Shown here piece after piece: positions 5,898 to 6,547 of a stretch of DNA of 6,547 nucleotides. This DNA is from Acidobacteriaceae bacterium (GTDB lineage Bacteria > Acidobacteriota > Terriglobia > Terriglobales > Acidobacteriaceae). The stretch is from positions 7,001 to 13,547 of the forward strand of contig PMHC01000053.1 of the NCBI GenBank assembly GCA_003156495.1. Direction: 5' to 3'. Position numbers and translations under genes: made by a program. The notes beneath the pieces were generated by a model that made no database searches, was not told the origin of the DNA, and saw nothing but the letters and a program-made list of their open reading frames with translations. How positions within the stretch are numbered: the stretch's first letter is position 1; every line of letters begins with the position of its first letter.

Positions 5898-6547
5898 GTG
5901 TATTTGAAATTGCATCACTTCATTGCTTTGGTCGTTGTTTTGGTTTTAGCGTCGGGCCGTCCGGTGTGGGCGCAAGCGATTCAAACACCGGCTCCAGCCA
6001 ATTCTGCCGCAGCTTCGGCTGCGACGCCTGTGGTCACCGGAACCTTGCATGGCCACATCACCGATCAGACGGGCGCGCTGATTCCTGGCGCCAAAATCGC
6101 CGTTTCTACCGCTGCCGGTAAAGCCGTCGGCAGCGCGGTCGCAGACGTTGCCGGCGGCTATCAGTTGCGCGGCCTGCCCGCGGGCAGTTACGTGATTCAG
6201 GCAACCTACGCGGGCTTTGCGCCGTTTGTCTCCACGCCCATTGCGCTGGGGGTCGGACAGACGAAAAATATCGACATCAAAATGGCCGTCGAGGCGGCCG
6301 ACGTAAACGTTGTCGTCACCGACGAAGGCACGCCGACCGTCAGCACCGACGCCAGTTCCAACGCCAGTTCGATGACCCTTAAAGACAAGGATCTCGATGC
6401 GCTCTCCGACGATCCCGACGAGCTGCAGAGTGAGCTCAGCGCCCTGGCCGGCGGAGCAGCCGGACCCAATGGCGGTGAGATGTATGTGGACGGCTTCAGC
6501 GGCGGACAGTTGCCGCCCAAGTCCTCGATCCGCGAGATTCGCATCAA
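5898..6547 (+). CDS. Oar-like TonB-dependent receptor with carboxypeptidase-regulatory-like domain, N-terminal part
   Basis: Only the first 216 residues of what should be a protein of about 1000 residues or more are in the window. A signal peptide (hydrophobic core 8-18, probable cleavage near VWAQA, 23-27) leads into an Ala/Pro-rich stretch. Next comes a carboxypeptidase-regulatory-like beta-sandwich (about 48-130: GTLHGHITDQTGALIPGAKI, then GGYQLRGLPAGSYVI and a YAGF turn). A short Ser/Thr/Asp-rich linker follows, then the start of the plug: LSDDPDELQSELSALAG (169-185), GPNGGEMYVDGF (189-200) and LPPKSSIREIRI (205-216). This wording is typical of the large acidobacterial outer-membrane receptors annotated as TonB-dependent or Oar-like, which are thought to import oligosaccharides or other large ligands with energy from TonB-ExbBD. 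The ligand cannot be inferred. The start is GTG, supported by AGGAG 5 nt upstream. A dispersed repeat ends 26 bp before the gene. Confidence 0.92.
   Translation, partial: MYLKLHHFIALVVVLVLASGRPVWAQAIQTPAPANSAAASAATPVVTGTLHGHITDQTGALIPGAKIAVSTAAGKAVGSAVADVAGGYQLRGLPAGSYVIQATYAGFAPFVSTPIALGVGQTKNIDIKMAVEAADVNVVVTDEGTPTVSTDASSNASSMTLKDKDLDALSDDPDELQSELSALAGGAAGPNGGEMYVDGFSGGQLPPKSSIREIRI

Overview
The window looks like chromosomal DNA of an acidobacterium, most likely of the Terriglobia/Acidobacteriaceae type. The strongest clue is the gene entering from the right edge. Its product is a signal peptide, then a carboxypeptidase-regulatory-like fold, then a plug start with the wording GPNGGEMYVDGF / LPPKSSIREIRI, typical of the large Oar-like TonB-dependent receptors that are expanded in Acidobacteriota. 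Codon use is GC-rich throughout, while the spacers are more AT-rich and full of inverted repeats. No rRNA, tRNA, CRISPR array or complete insertion sequence is visible.

Layout. Positions 1-1906 (minus strand) hold a two-component pair: a cytosolic histidine kinase without a sensor domain (977-1906), followed 174 bp downstream by an NtrC-type sigma-54 activator (802 to the left edge, cut inside its AAA+ domain). A 560-bp spacer (1907-2466) separates this pair from the divergent rph gene for RNase PH (2467-3207, plus). rph has no Shine-Dalgarno sequence, but a TACAAT box ends 6 bp before its ATG, suggesting a leaderless transcript. A perfect hairpin around the rph stop codon ends the gene. Converging on it is a six-helix YczE-like membrane protein (3340-4008, minus). 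After a 435-bp divergent spacer come two plus-strand genes for exported or envelope proteins: a secreted protein built from three DUF5666-like repeats (4444-5622), and the TonB-dependent receptor (5898 to the right edge).

How the genes fit together. The kinase and regulator should form one phosphorelay that switches on sigma-54 promoters; no target is evident here. RNase PH is housekeeping RNA processing. The DUF5666 protein and the receptor both have cleavable signal peptides and sit in tandem, so both probably act in the periplasm or outer membrane, but a 275-bp spacer with a 20-bp hairpin argues for separate transcripts.

The least explained material is in the spacers. A sequence close to AGAGCATTTTYACCAATA occurs three times, with a shortened fourth copy. 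The copies are arranged as inverted pairs bounding two elements of about 115 bp (3224-3339 and 5758-5871), which resembles small non-autonomous mobile elements or a genome-wide intergenic repeat family. There are also several strong palindromes next to gene starts (822-848, 2398-2422, 4348-4363). I found no clear new multi-gene system; the short repeats and the palindromic putative operators are the best leads.
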